Positions 1 to 12,231 of a stretch of 64,000 nt of DNA are shown piece after piece. A program made the position numbers and the translations under genes. The DNA lies in assembly GCF_963676685.1 (NCBI RefSeq), contig NC_092350.1, positions 3,027,486-3,091,485 of the forward strand, in the 5' to 3' direction. The DNA comes from Mytilus edulis. Taxonomy: Eukaryota > Mollusca > Bivalvia > Mytilida > Mytilidae. The number at the start of each line of letters is the position of its first letter. Position 1 is the stretch's first letter. The notes beneath the pieces were generated by a model, which saw only the letters and a program-made list of their open reading frames with translations, was not told the DNA's origin and did no database searches.

Positions 1-1480
1 ATTTTATTACATTCAACTTTTTTTCAAAAAATCATAAATATGAATGTTTGATGAAACTGAAAAAGATTTAACAATATTGCACATGCTGTTAACAGATTTC
101 TTCACTGGTACAGCTATTTCAGTGGAGATTCCTGTATATTAGTACCTTAAAATCAGGGTATCCTCATGTATATATGTATAACTTTGTTAGTATACATTAT
201 TTATCATTAATACATAATTTCTCTATTATTTTACTATTCTAACTTTGAATATGAAGATTATATCTTTAAAAACAAACTTAGTTTCCTTTATAAAATGAAA
301 ATATTTTGACAAAAACTAAGATTTTATCACAAGTTCTTCGAAAAAAATGAAAACATGTAGGAAAAATGCATCTCTTATCCTAGGATATCAAGGATATAAA
401 CTACGGAAACTGATAAAATGTCATACCCAAACATAACGTGAAAAACGTGCTTCGGTATTTAAATAATACTTTTTAACTTAAAAGGTTAACTCTATAACAT
501 ATCGTGCTGCCTCGAGATTTTCTTTTTAAACAATCTGCATTTTTTGAATCACAGATGTTTATTACTTCAAACAAATTATCCAACATTACATGAATGCCAT
601 ATTCTGCCCAAACACCCACAGTTCAGTTTGAAGTCTAAGAAATAAGAACTTATGTTGGGTTTTTTTTCTTTTCTAAAACCACAAACAGACAGAGTCTACG
701 TTAACGCCCAGGTATAAAGTTTGAAACGAATCAAGTATAATATTTTAATGTTCATGAGATATATTTCCATTTCTACAAAAGAACATCCCATATCAATCTA
801 CCGATCTGATGAGTTGAGCTCTTTTCAACTGCTTTCTTTAGTTTGTTAATATGTTTTGTATTAGAAATGAGAATGAACTCATTCAATTATTTAGGTGGTA
901 TATTGTAGAAAAAATCTTCTATATTCTTTATTCTATATTCATGATAGAGAAATGGATATTTAATTTTCCGTTATAACCAATATCGCCATTGTAAATCAAG
1001 TACTTTACAATAGACATTATTTGCTTCACTTGATTCAACTTCTTTATTTTCGACAAAATGTAACAATCTGCGTAGCTTTAAAATTTCCTGTGCACTAACA
1101 TAACGGTTGTATTACATATCATGAGCTCATCATCTTCGTGGAACATGGGATTTATCTGCAATCAATTTACCGGATACCTCCTGTTAAGTTACAGGAACAA
1201 AGATTAAAAAAAAAAGATAATTATCTTACTTAACTTATCTTTTCCGAACCATCGTTTTATAATAAACCATAAGAGGAAAATAGTTGAAACTATATGCACC
1301 AGAAGGTTCTCTTGTGCTATATTTTGTACATCCAACTTTATTTCTTCATCAGTGTCCTTATATTGTACTGTTATTCCATTATCCCGGCTTAGTGGAAGGG
1401 GTTAATGCCATCAAGCTAGTTTAACCCGGCGTTATAATAATAATATAATAAATAATAAGCTTGGTACCTTTGATAAATTT
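1..1480. other. AT-rich intergenic stretch, nothing recognised
   Basis: No coding potential, RNA gene or clear mobile element is seen. A short segment near 785-850 resembles part of the repeat also present near 21765-21810, so at least some of it is repeat debris. Confidence 0.5.
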
Positions 1481-1482
1481 TA

Positions 1483-1600
1483 ATGCATTGTTGAAGGCCG
1501 TAAGATGCCCTAAAGTTGTTGAGTTCTTTGTCATTTGGTCTCTTGTGGAAAGGTGTCTCATTGGCAATCATACCACATCTTATTCTTTTAAACAACATTT
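1483..1600 (+). repeat. Interspersed repeat M1, 3' end copy
   Basis: This is one of at least ten copies in the window of a repeat whose 3' end carries the core GTCTCATTGGCAAT followed by ATACCACATCTT. Other copies lie near 2630-2750 (inverted), 13425-13700, 20810-20860, 21840-22240, 28620-28960, 37700-38045, 48960-49065 (inverted), 51195-51300 and 51485-51545 (inverted). It has no coding capacity. The downstream piece at 1615-1770 recurs inverted near 63260-63350. Confidence 0.75.
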
Positions 1601-2099
1601 GTTCATATAAAAAAAATAGTAAGGGGATGTGGTCAATAAATAAAGGCAACAGTAGTAAGTCGATGATCAATAGTCGAAAATCGATTTGGCGAAAACAAAC
1701 CTTGGTAACAAAACTAAACAACGGGAAACACATAAACTATAAGAGGAAAATAATTGAACAATAGTTATACTGAACAGCAACAAAAAAGCCAATATATAAA
1801 TTGATATTGGTACACTCATCATTGATACCCTCAAAGATATCAGCCTTAAATTTGTATGCGCGTCTCATCTACAATAGCCTCATCAGTGATCAATTGCCAA
1901 TGAGACTAAATTAATATAGATCAGCATACGGACTGCATTAAATATGTATGCAACTTTTAAATAATAAAATCTAAAAAGACAGTACAAATAAAACATATGT
2001 GTTGAGGAAAGATTTGAACTCTTTATCATTCAGCGAAGTAATTGTTTCTTTTAAAATTGTAACACGATGGTGACTGCTGTATCCATATTTTGACTATTT

Positions 2100-2390
2100 T
2101 ATTTATTATGTCGTTTAGTTTACGCATCAACGTAAATATAACGGAATTTGATGATACTGTCATACAAAGTGAGAGGTTTAGCGCTATATAACCAGGTTTA
2201 ATCCACCATTTTCTACATTTGAAAATTCCTGTACAAAGTCAGGAATATGACAGTTGTTGTCCATTTATTTTTGATTTGTTTTGTCATTTGAATTTTGCCA
2301 GAGACTTTCCGATTAGATTTTCCTCTGAGTTCAGTATTTTTGTGATTTTACTTTTTAAAATATGCAATATATTTACAACTTTTTCAGACT
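2100..2390 (+). repeat. Interspersed repeat M2
   Basis: A non-coding repeat about 280 bp long. It recurs at 50130-50550, where a second repeat has inserted into it, and in pieces near 28370-28440, 32600-32680 and 63430-63540. Shared landmarks are TATAACGGAATTTGATG, CAGGAATATGACAGTTGTT and GTTCAGTATTTTTGTGATTT. Confidence 0.65.
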
Positions 2391-2624
2391 AGTTTATATG
2401 GAGTCCGAAATATTGTATAGACATATGTTTTAAGTTTTTTTCTCTTGTTTAGTTTCTGTTTTAGTGACATTCACCTTAATTGTCCTTGAACTGATTTTAA
2501 ATTCATGTTTTGTCAATATCCTTATAATGTTACGTCCTTATTATTGGGGAAGTAAAATTAAAAGGTTCTCAGAATTCAAAGTAAATTTGAATTTAGTACA
2601 CTTGAAAATTTTGAGTAATATACA

Positions 2625-2755
2625 TGAATATAAAAAAGAAGATGTGGTATGATTGCCAATGAGACAACTCTCCACTAGAGCCCACAGAAACTAACAACTA
2701 TAGGTCACCGTACGGCCTTCAACAATGAGCAAAGCCCATACCTCTTAGTCAGCTA
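2625..2755 (-). repeat. Interspersed repeat M1, inverted 3' end copy
   Basis: The reverse complement of the M1 3' end: an AAGAAGATGTGGTATGATTG start followed by the AATGAGACAACTCTCCA core. Only the terminal ~130 bp is present. Confidence 0.7.
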
Positions 2756-2949
2756 TAAAAAAATGAAGTTCGTCAACAAACACATTAGTGCAAAGTGTTG
2801 CTTATTAAAAAAAAAAGACACATTTGATTTTGTTGTTTTAATTTTTTGTTAACGAATTTATTAACCGACCTCTTCTTGTTTTCATATGAATCGACGTTTC
2901 TTCAGACACTTGTCAAAAACAAAAAAATAAAAAAATCCTGATCTATTAA

Positions 2950-4080
2950 AATATCACATTCAGATATATGGATGATGTTCTTCCCATTAACAATTCAAAC
3001 TTTTTCTGATTAGGTTACATTATTATATCCGCCAGAACTAGAAATTAAGGAACAGCAGCCACGGCTTCTTATACCTCATTTAATTTGTAGACTTATACCT
3101 CGAGTTCGACATACGCGGTCATCTCAATACCCTAATCTATGTCAAACGAGACGATTTTAACTTTGTAGCAAAATACGTACTTCACCTCCATATGGGATAT
3201 AAATTTTACAACTTATACAGTATTCAAGAGCTTGCACCTCTTACTCAGACTTTGTAAAACGTCACTAGTGTCTGAGCAAAAAGTTGATGTAACAGTGGTT
3301 TGTCAAAGGATGTCTCACTTTATTGTTTTTTAAAGTCATCAGAAGGTACCAAGACCTTGTTGATAAATATTCCGTTTAGTCTGGAAGTATAGATTCTGGG
3401 TAGTGGGTAATTACATTGTTTACTATCCTTATAACGTGTTATTGTATTCGTAAACTTGTCTTTATGTATATTACTTTTACTGTTTTGTCAGTTTGGGTGA
3501 TATCCAATTTACGTGGCTCATACATCCCGTTCTTGTGTTATTGTTTAATGGTAAAATGTTTGTATTATTGTCTTTTATTTTTGCTAATGTGCTTTTATTG
3601 TCTCTCTATATATATATAAAAAAGGATGTCTCGCTCTTATTTTTTTTAATTCATCAGAAGGTACCAAGACCTTGTTGATAAATATTCCGTTTCAAATAGT
3701 ATACAATGGTCTTGAAATGTAGATTCTGGGTACTGACGTTGTTTGTTATCTTAATAACGTGTTATTGTATTCGTATATTTGTCTCTATGAAAATTACTTA
3801 TACTGTTTTGTCGGTTTTTGGTGCTATCCATTTGACGTGGCTCTATACTTCCCGTTCTTGTGTAACCCATATACTGTTCTACGGTAAAATGTTGGTATCA
3901 TTGTCTTTCATTTTTGTTAATGTGCTTTTTCTATTTATAACAAAGATGTAGTATGATTGACAAGGACTTCCCTTTTTGTTTTTCTTTGTTACATATGAAG
4001 TAACTCTGTACATATACATCCCGTTATTCTTCTTTCATGGGTTTTTTCTTGTCTTTCATTTTTGCCAATGTGCTTTGTCT
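2950..4080 (+). pseudogene. Decayed Penelope-type reverse transcriptase C-terminus with duplicated tail
   Basis: Broken reading frames give pieces that align with the better-preserved copy at 34.4-36.2 kb. These are a YMDDVL catalytic-type motif near 2960-2990, then stretches resembling IYPPELEIK, KRDDFNF and YSRAC in the expected order, and RRYQDLVDKYSV near 3335-3375. Stops and frameshifts separate them, so it is dead. The block at about 3306-3610 is repeated at about 3621-3930 (period ~315 bp), with a third partial copy to about 4060. The tail therefore duplicated in tandem after or during insertion. The family assignment rests on motif order and on the LPKLHK motif of the 52.4-kb copy. 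Confidence 0.6.
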
Positions 4081-4089
4081 AAATATGCC

Positions 4090-4570
4090 TTTTTGTGCTT
4101 CTTTGTTACATATTTGTTTGTTTTTATAGTGATTAAGAATATAATACCATGTTGGCTTTGTATATGTATTACAATTACACATGTATTTATCCAATTATAT
4201 TCTACATGAACATTACAATTACACAATAATGTTAGTGCATGTAAACTCTGTACAATTGCACATGTATATGAAATTTGAAACTACTGACTGTGTGTAAATT
4301 ATTTAAATCATTTAAGTTTTATTTTGTCCATTTACGGCCCTTGCAATGGTTAAAGCGATTATTTAACATTTCTTATTCGTTATTCTGTAAACCTCTAAAA
4401 ATGTTTATTTTGAAAATTCACTAAAAACAAAGTATTTGTACTGAAATCACTTATTTCTTTTCACATACATTAAAGTAATATTAGTGTGTCTTAATTGATC
4501 TCTAAGCAACACCTATCGTTCAAAAACGACACAAACTGTAATGATATTACAAGTATACGAAACGATCGTC
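4090..4570. other. AT-rich intergenic stretch
   Basis: No gene or named repeat is recognised between the duplicated RT tail and the 77-bp tandem array. Confidence 0.4.
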
Positions 4571-5072
4571 CTCAACTGTGTATTTCCGTACCATTCAATC
4601 AGCCTTTTGGAATACAATAGCACAATAGACTGTTGAGTATAATTATGAGAAGATCTCAACTATTTATTTCCGTAGCTTACAATCAGTCATGTGGAATACA
4701 ATTGCACAATACTGTCGGGTATATGAGAGATCTAAACTGTCTATTTTCGTTGCCCACAATCAGTCTTGTGGAACACAATAGCACAATACTGTCGAGTATG
4801 TGAGAGATCTAAACTGTATATTTCCGTAGCCCACAATCATTCATGTGGAACACAATTGCACAATACTGTCGAGTATATGAGAGATCTAAACTGTCTATTT
4901 CCGTAGCCCACAATCAGTCATGTGGAACACAATAGCACAATACTGTCGAGTATATGAGAAATCTAAACTATCTATTTCTGTAGCCCACAATCAGTCATGC
5001 GGAACATAATTGCACAATACTGTCGAGTATATGAGAGATCTAAACTACCTTTTTCCGTAGCGCACAATTAGG
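4571..5072 (+). repeat. Tandem array of 77-bp units (six copies plus a partial)
   Basis: Unit starts are at 4571, 4655, 4732, 4809, 4886, 4963 and 5040. Spacing is exactly 77 bp from the second unit on, and the first unit is 84 bp because of a 7-bp insertion. Each unit contains TATTTCCGTAGCCCACAATC and GCACAATACTGTCGAGTAT. Divergence is highest in the outer units, as expected for a tandem satellite-like array. It lies about 260 bp beyond the fucosyltransferase stop codon. Confidence 0.93.
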
Positions 5073-5223
5073 TTTGTCACAATGAGTTATTTAATTCTGA
5101 ATTTAAAATATTTTGTATATTGTAATTATTTTTATATTAGTTCCTTAAACTTGAGTATATTATGCGTTCATTCAAAACATACGCGGTGCCATGTTTAATA
5201 TATGTTCAAACAGTAAAGAGAAA

Positions 5224-5280
5224 TACCATAGATGTAATACCCATCTACATATATATATATATATAGCTACATCTATGGTA
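5224..5280. repeat. Hairpin with 13-bp perfect stem and AT-repeat loop
   Basis: TACCATAGATGTA (5224-5236) is exactly complementary to TACATCTATGGTA (5268-5280). The loop contains an (AT)n run. It could be the relic of a small palindromic element or a structure in the fucosyltransferase 3' region. Confidence 0.75.
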
Positions 5281-5336
5281 CTACCATCATTAACGTTAAG
5301 TTAATTCCATTTGTCTTTTGTATCTGATTTATGTGA

Positions 5337-6541
5337 TTAATCCCAGTACCAGTAATCTGGAGCCCTGTCCTTTATAACAATTTGTGATCTATTCTGGGGT
5401 ACCAGACAGTTGTTTCGTATTGTAAACCATGATGAATTTTCAAGTACTTTTGATGTGTTGTACTTATTCAATTTTTCACATAAAGAGCACATGGCTCTGT
5501 AGTAACTAGCATAATAAGGTCTGAATTTATCTTTCTCCTGCAAATATGACGAATATATTTGTTCATCGGAACCAAGGCTTAACAAATAGTTAGCAAGAAT
5601 CTCGGGATTCTCAAAGTCAAACACATTGATGTACGTTTTCCGTGGGACGAATTCGTCAATATTCGGAGCACCTCGGATTACTGGGATGATACTGTACTTG
5701 TTATTGTAAAGTGTAAACACTTTTTCTGAAACATAATCCTTGCATAAAGAGTTTTCAAATGAAAGGTAGAATTTATATTCTTTACTTATTTTTTCCATGC
5801 ATTCAGAGCCATTTCTAGAACAAGTCAAATTACCACATTTTCCATATACGTCGACTGAAATATATTTTCGTAGTTTTTGGACATATTCATCTCTACCGGA
5901 TACGGCAAAACAATGACTCACTATCCATGCTACCTGCTTTGTTTTCTTTCTATAAATATCTGAATAGTTTTTCTTCGCTCTAATGACTTCCTTGGCAATG
6001 CTAGCATATGGCATTGAGATGTCCGACGTATGGCCGTATGTTATTGACCAATTAAATTGTCCTAACCATGCCTTCTTTAGGTAATTTTTTCTCATATAGA
6101 ATGGCGTTTCCTGTCCATATAATATCCATATCTGGTCAGTTTGTTTAACCGGGGTTTTTTTTGGTAGATAATTATGTCTGAATATGACTACATCTGCTAC
6201 CGACATCTGTCCTAAATCAGTTGTTATTTGACAATTGTTGAATCTACAGGCTCGCAGACTTATATGTGCCTTTTTCAGAAAATATGACGGCGAGTTGTGC
6301 CAAAGAATTTTATACGTCTCATTTATGGAAAGCATGCGTCGATTCAGGAACGTCACTCCACCGTTCTTCTCATTTGGTCCGCCAAAATACATCGATTTTA
6401 TATCCATGAACCTGGGACTAACCAGTTTGTTTTTGCAACATTGGTTGAAGTTGTTGTAAGTAGAGAGCGCATGGAAGCATAGTAAACTGCACACTGTTGT
6501 TAACCAGAGGAAGTATTTCACTATTTCAAGGTTACGGTTAC
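5337..6541 (-). CDS. Alpha-1,3-fucosyltransferase, GT10 family (5' exon missing)
   Basis: This encodes a Golgi-type GT10 enzyme that would transfer fucose from GDP-fucose to GlcNAc-containing glycans. The exon encodes about 400 residues. A hydrophobic segment near its N-terminus (KYFLWLTTVCSLLCFHALST) fits a type II signal anchor. The catalytic domain follows, with ITYGHTSDISMPYA, a basic stretch before VAWIVSHC, DVYGKCG, and the diagnostic YKFYLSFENSLCKDYVSEKV. Cysteines near the C-terminus fit family disulfides. No in-frame ATG precedes the anchor. A splice acceptor (TTTTTACAACTAG) ends just before 6541 and would leave a phase-1 start, so a short upstream exon probably supplies the start. 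The alternative is initiation at the internal Met of MDIKSMYF, which would lose the anchor. The substrate cannot be told from sequence. Confidence 0.9.
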
Positions 6542-6799
6542 CTAGTTGTAAAAATAGAACCAATAAATGATTATAATAAAAACTTTATTTTGATAGTAAA
6601 ATATCATAAGGAGCAAAGAGACAAAACTGATTTAAAGCAGATAAAATGCAGATAAATACTGTTTATAAAACAAAGAAACGATTACTGATAGAGAGCAAAA
6701 TTTGTATATCCTTTAGCTCAAATTAAAACAATAATTATGCAGTCATGGTGTTTGTCCCGCCCACAATAGAAGAGGGTTATCATGTGTATAAGAACGAGC

Positions 6800-7244
6800 A
6801 ACACGAACCCTACCCTGCTCCTGTTACGCAGTCTTCTGCGGCTGAGTTTTCTCTAATAAACTAAACTAAACAAAACAATGGCGGGGACTTCGGTGCTTGC
6901 CAAAGAGATGACAGATCCTGTTTCGCTAGTTGTACCTGCTAATGTTTCTTTTGATTAACCCGGTTTAAGAATATTAATTGTACGTCTCTTACAATTTGGT
7001 TTTAAAAAGCTAAATAAAAACCGAGTTATCTTTCGTAGGACACTGTTCATGACATATTTTAGTGTTAAGTTTTTGCTAGTCATTCTGTCAGTTATGATTC
7101 CAGATCGGAATACAAAATTTATTATAATAACTTTGTAGATTAAGAAGACCAATTGGCCATACAGCATTCAATATGCAGAATACATTTTTCATGAATGTTA
7201 ATTACTTTAGCATGTCAACTAAACAAAGGGAATGATTGCTATTA
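6800..7244 (+). repeat. Left half of a repeat split by a 2.1-kb element
   Basis: This segment matches about 10030-10440 in the same orientation, including CAATTGGCCA, TATCTTTCGTAGGACACTGT and CAGTTATGATTCCAGATCGG. The match breaks at 7244 and resumes at 9361, which reveals an insertion. The repeat itself has no clear coding content. Confidence 0.8.
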
Positions 7245-9355
7245 GACATGTTACGAAAAGGTATATTCACGACGCTGAGGTTGACAATTTAGACTTTAAA
7301 TGTGGGGACTGTGTCAAAACACGAAATAGATTACCTGTGCATACTGAGAATATTATTTAAAAACTGCATTGATCCTTTTGGAGACAATTTTATTATAAAT
7401 ATTCCGTATGGAACGAATATTCAAAAACATATGTACCATAAGAAATATAAAAAATATATGTTAATAAATTCCATAATATTTTTAAGAAACTCTAATGCAA
7501 AAAAATGGGGGAGCGAGGTGTAAATGCAGTAGATATGCGGGGCAGCGTAGAGACGGGGTAAGTACGTGTGTGAACCCTTGATAGACCTTGTAAATAATCT
7601 AAAGTATTATATTTTGTTTTATACCTATACTCGTGAACATATATGAAACGATCGTTTTATATGCTTCGTTAAAACAAAGGAGTTATCAAATGTTTTTTAT
7701 CCAGTTGTTTGCCACCTAAATTTTTATCTAACGGGGTCTGTTTAAATATCTAAACACGATTTTTATACAATTTCAACTTGACACGTGTTGCATTATAGTT
7801 TCCAAAAAAATAATCCCGGTCATATAGCTTTTAATGCATGTATGTTCTTCCTTTATTTCTTTCAATTTTTTTTCAATTAAACAGTTTAAGATCAATTTGT
7901 ATTTTCTTCATAAGGGGTTTGTGATTGATTTATCAATTGTTGCTTAATACCTAGTGGCAAACATCTCATGCATGCTCAGGACGATAAGAGGTTTGTGTAA
8001 AATATGACTCACCGGTTGAACATCCCTGCGGAGTTTTAAAAGCATTGCATTGACACCTTGACACGACCTTATGCAGATATGTTGTATTTTATAAATTCCT
8101 GAAACGATTTGTGGAAATTTCATAAGAAAATGACAATAGGAAAATTAACACCGATGACCAATGGGTCTTTATTCTATCTAAGCAACCAATGCTAGGAGTT
8201 TCGTTAAAACTCTTTATGGCGTTTTTAGATCAAACCTGTTGGATGTGTACCTATTACTACTCTACGGAGGTAACATTAAGGTTTTTTTTCAGGGAGGGGA
8301 GGAGCTTGGATTAAATTTGTTAAAAAGCAATTATATCACGTCTTCTCTTTTTTTTATATATAGAACAGGAGTTTTGAGTAAAAAAAGGCAGTATGAGCAG
8401 CTTGGCCAAAACAAAAGGCAGGTTGACTGATAATTTATGTCCCAAAAAAAGGCAGGACAAACTAATGGGAAAGGCCGGACCGATAAGAGCGACAAATTAA
8501 AATGCAGGAAATATATTACGAACATGTTGTACCCCGCAATACTTTCACATGCTTGTCCTAAGTCAGGGCCTGTAGTTCAGTAATCGTCGTTGCCTACTGT
8601 CTGGCATATTTGTTCTTCGTAAATGGTTTTGTTATAAATTATTTCACTTTAATATGTCATCTTAGGGGATAAAATTTAGCCATGTCGATCACCTCTCGTT
8701 GGCCCCTACAGACGCCATAAACTAGAGCTAAACTACGAGCAGAAAGAAGAAAATGTAAAAAAAAATGAATTTGCGTATATCAATGTGTCGGGTAAATGTC
8801 GAACACGCTCTATGGCGCTTAAAAACTTTCAGAGTTATTGGCAGCTTATGGAGACACCCGAGATAAAAAAAAAAAGATGAACCATACTATAGAGCTTTGT
8901 GTGGGATTAGTGGAGCGACCGATTGATTTTTTTCCAGGCACTGTAATAAAACAATAAAACTAATATCTAACTGGCTTATTATGTATACATTGCTGTCTGC
9001 TCTATGGTCGGGTTGTTGTCGCTTTGACACATTCCCCATTTCCTTTCTCAATTTTATTATCAATCTAGAATCGAATGAACTTGTATAACTCTATGCCCCC
9101 TTTTTCTAGCCTATCGACTCCTGCAAGCGTACACATTTCACGTCTTATAAAATCCAGCAATTATAACACAAAAGCAATGTTCATATACGAGGTTATATTA
9201 TGATGTTCTAGATAAATGTGATTTGAATTAATCAAGACTCACAGGACTTAAATTTAACCTGTTTAAATCTACAATCAATGTTTTGACACCGTCCCCACAT
9301 TTAAAGTCTTATTTGTCAACCTCAGCGTCGAGAATATACCTTTTCGTAACATGTC
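7245..9355. mobile_element. Non-autonomous DNA transposon with ~77-bp terminal inverted repeats
   Basis: The termini begin GACATGTTACGAAAAGGTAT on both ends. The inverted similarity extends about 77 bp with a few mismatches, through GACGCTGAGGTTGACAA to GTGTCAAAACA. The element is flanked by TATTA at 7240-7244 and 9356-9360. The paralogous copy near 10428-10450 has a single TATTA at this point, so it is an empty site. The 2111-bp interior has no transposase reading frame and contains other repeat fragments: an M1-like piece near 8560-8645 and a Penelope-type tail near 8980-9055. The superfamily is not assigned. A 5-bp duplication is inferred from the empty site. Confidence 0.85.
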
Positions 9356-9360
9356 TATTA

Positions 9361-9660
9361 TGTACTAGATACCAGATGATGTAACAGTACCCAAATATAG
9401 GCAAATGTAAGGCCTTCAACAATTAGAAAAAATATCATAAAGTTATCACAAACATAACATTAAAACGATCCAAAAACGGAAAACCATGCTTAAAACAATA
9501 CAAGAAATAGGTCAGACAATAACCTGCTATTACCACTGACTTTCGGGGCTAAGAAAATGCACATAAGGATCTGGCGTGGTTAAACATGTTCCTCCGGCTT
9601 ATTTATTTAGGACAACTGTGTGTCGAGACACTGAACGTCTAGTTAAAGAACATACAATTA
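9361..9660 (+). repeat. Right half of the split repeat
   Basis: Direct similarity to about 10441-10740, sharing CTAGATACC, GATCCAAAAACGGAAAACCA and ACATGTTCCTCCGGCTTATT. It continues the repeat interrupted at 7244. Confidence 0.8.
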
Positions 9661-9813
9661 TATATCTTAAATTTATTTTGGACTCTTCCTTCATTTGAAA
9701 TAATGTCAAACATTTAGGACTACCAAGAAAAAACTTGCTACCAAAATCAAAGAATAGGGTGAGGGTTAGAAAACAAGTTGTCGCATTTTTTATTTTATTT
9801 TTATTTTAGCGTT

Positions 9814-9967
9814 CAGTGGCGGATCCAGAACTGTTTGTAAGGGCGTCCCGCTGACTGACCTAAAGAGTGCCACTCCAGTAATGTTTCCACGATTCACAAT
9901 ATAATTAACCATTTTTTTATCCTACGAAAGGAGGGGGCGGACTCCCCTCCCCCTGGATCCGCCTATG
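9814..9967. mobile_element. Small MITE-like element
   Basis: About 150 bp bounded by inverted GGCGGATCCAG termini (left near 9818, right complement near 9953). It has a possible TTCA flank on both sides and no coding content. A related degenerate piece, with ATGCGGATCCAGG at one end, may lie at 19868-20006. Confidence 0.5.
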
Positions 9968-10029
9968 ATTCAAAACGTAGAGTTCGAAGAGAAATTTGCA
10001 AAACAAGTCCCCATCAATAACTCTTTACA

Positions 10030-10740
10030 TAGATGACTAAAGAATGTGTAACACGAACCCTATAAAACAATGGCGATGACTTCGGTACTTGCCGAATAGT
10101 AGACATAATCTGTTTTACTAGTTGTACCCGATAATGTTACCCTTGGTTACCGTGGTCTAATAATATTAAATGTACGTCCCTTACAATTTGGTATTAGAAA
10201 GGTAAATAAAACCAGAGTTATCTTTCGTAGGACACTGTTCTAGAGATATTTTAGCGTTTAGTTTCGCTAGTCATTCTGTCAGTTATGATTCCAGATCGGA
10301 ATACAAAATTTAATATAACAACTTTATATATTCAGAAGACCAATTGGCCAGACAGCGTTCAAAATGCTGAATACTTTTTTTCATGGATGTTAATTACTTT
10401 AGCATGTGAACTAAACAAAGTGAATGCTTGCTATTATTTACTAGATACCTAATGATGTAACAGTAAGCAACTATAGGTCACGACAAGGCCTTCAAATATG
10501 AGAGGACAAATACCATAAAGTAGGTTATCAAAAACATAACATGAATGATCCAAAAACGGAAAACCATGCTTAAAAACAATAAAATAAATAGGTCAGACAG
10601 TAACCTGCTATTACCACTGACTTTCAGGACTAAGGCAATACACATAAGGATTTGGAGTGGTTAAACATGTTCCTCCGGCTTATTTAGGACAATTGTGTGA
10701 CGAGACACTGAACGTCTCGTTAAAGATAAACTTAATTTGC
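10030..10740 (+). repeat. Uninterrupted copy of the repeat split at 7244/9361
   Basis: This copy runs through the insertion point without the 2.1-kb element and serves as its empty site. No reading frame of note is present. It is preceded by a non-coding tract and followed by AT-rich sequence to about 11090. Confidence 0.8.
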
Positions 10741-11097
10741 TACCAAAATCAAAGAACAGGGTAAGGATTAGAAAAAAAGTTTATTATTTTGTTTTTGCAT
10801 TTTTCCCAAAATAAAATAAAATAGTAAAGCAGTATACATGTTTCTTTCTTTTTCCATTGAAATTATCATTACGATCAATAATTATGAATGAAAATATAGA
10901 TTTAAAGGAAAATATATCAAAATTAAAAAATAAAAATTGAAAGACAGTATTACTTTATTGATGGAATTATTAGAATCTATTATAACTACATTTATGCTGT
11001 CAATGTATTTCTGATTGAAGAAGTGATCAATCAACAACTATTTATGAAACAATAATCAAACAAAATAAATCTAATCCGAATTTTAATACATAATCGA

Positions 11098-11620
11098 ACT
11101 ATTTGCCACTGGACATAAAGATATAAATAATAACTATTTATTAAATAGTAAACAAAATTAATTTAATCTTGAAATGAATGAAATATTGGACACGGGTTAT
11201 TAAGAAATTAATAGTAACAATTTATCAAATACCAAGCATACAAAATTGATTTTATCCTAATATATGAATGAACTATTTGCCACTGGACATAAAGATATAA
11301 ATAATAACTATTTATTAAATAGTAAACAAAATTAATTTAATCTTGAAATGAATGAAATATTGGACACGGGTTATTAAGAAATTAATAGTAACAATTTATC
11401 AAATACCAAGCATACAAAATTGATTTTATCCTAATATATGAATGAACTATTTGCCACTGGACACTAAGATACATTGTATAAACAATAAACTAATAACTTA
11501 CTAATCCTAATATATGAATGAAGTATTTGCTACTGGACGTTAAGATATATATAACAGATTTATAACTTACTAATCTTAATATATGGATGAACTATTTGCC
11601 ACTGGACATTAAGATATATA
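11098..11620 (+). repeat. 174-bp tandem repeat with short trailing partial units
   Basis: Full units begin at ACTATTTGCCACTGG near 11098 and 11272, with the next start at 11446, a constant 174-bp spacing. The two full units are nearly identical. After 11446 shorter partial units (~65-75 bp) follow, each starting with the same TTTGCCACTGGAC-type phrase and ending in TA-rich sequence. Non-coding. Confidence 0.9.
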
Positions 11621-11749
11621 TATATATATATAATAAATTGATAACTTACCTATCATGTGTATCATTATCATATTGGAAGTTTGTAAAATAAACAAACAAA
11701 TTCTTGCACAAACTCTCGAGATAAGTTAGAATGAACTTTACCAATTGGG

Positions 11750-11965
11750 CGGCGGCATTAATTTTAGCAACACGATGGAATGTCACGTTCCAGACGACTT
11801 CAAAACATTTTTGTCGTATATTTCTTTGATCAGATGATGTAGAATTATAATGTTGCCCAATACCTACTTAATTCTCATTGGTTATTGAAGTGTCAACATT
11901 AAAATAAGTGCTGGGAAATTATGTGCAGTGGTAGATTACTTAAATTATGATTTAAATATAATGTG
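11750..11965 (+). repeat. Interspersed repeat R3, copy 1
   Basis: Matches 19304-19515 in direct orientation, sharing TTTTAGCAACACGATGGAAT and GTCACGTTCCAGACGAC. Both copies contain the imperfect palindrome TGGAATGTCACGTTCCA. No coding content. Confidence 0.75.
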
Positions 11966-12231
11966 CTATTACCCTCTCGGAGAAAGTACAGATAATTATA
12001 CTCTAAGATTTTTCATTCACACATTTTAAGTCATTTGACATTTTTATTTAAAATGAATCTCTCCTCTAATTCATAACTATTTTGATACAATTTCCTGTGA
12101 AAACATTGATTTTACAAAATACCTTACATTTTCAATCCACTTTATTAATTTTATGCTATAAAAATACGCATACAGACAACTAATATATAAAGTTTTAAAA
12201 CAAACAAAACTCCTTTCAACACTAAGGAAGC

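Noticed and set aside
4571-5072. CRISPR-like regular repeat
   Set aside because: The whole 77-bp unit repeats, with no unique spacers, in a eukaryotic genome. It is a tandem array.
7302-7523. 73-codon frame inside the 2.1-kb inverted-repeat element, considered as a transposase remnant
   Set aside because: No transposase motif, and it overlaps the terminal inverted repeat.
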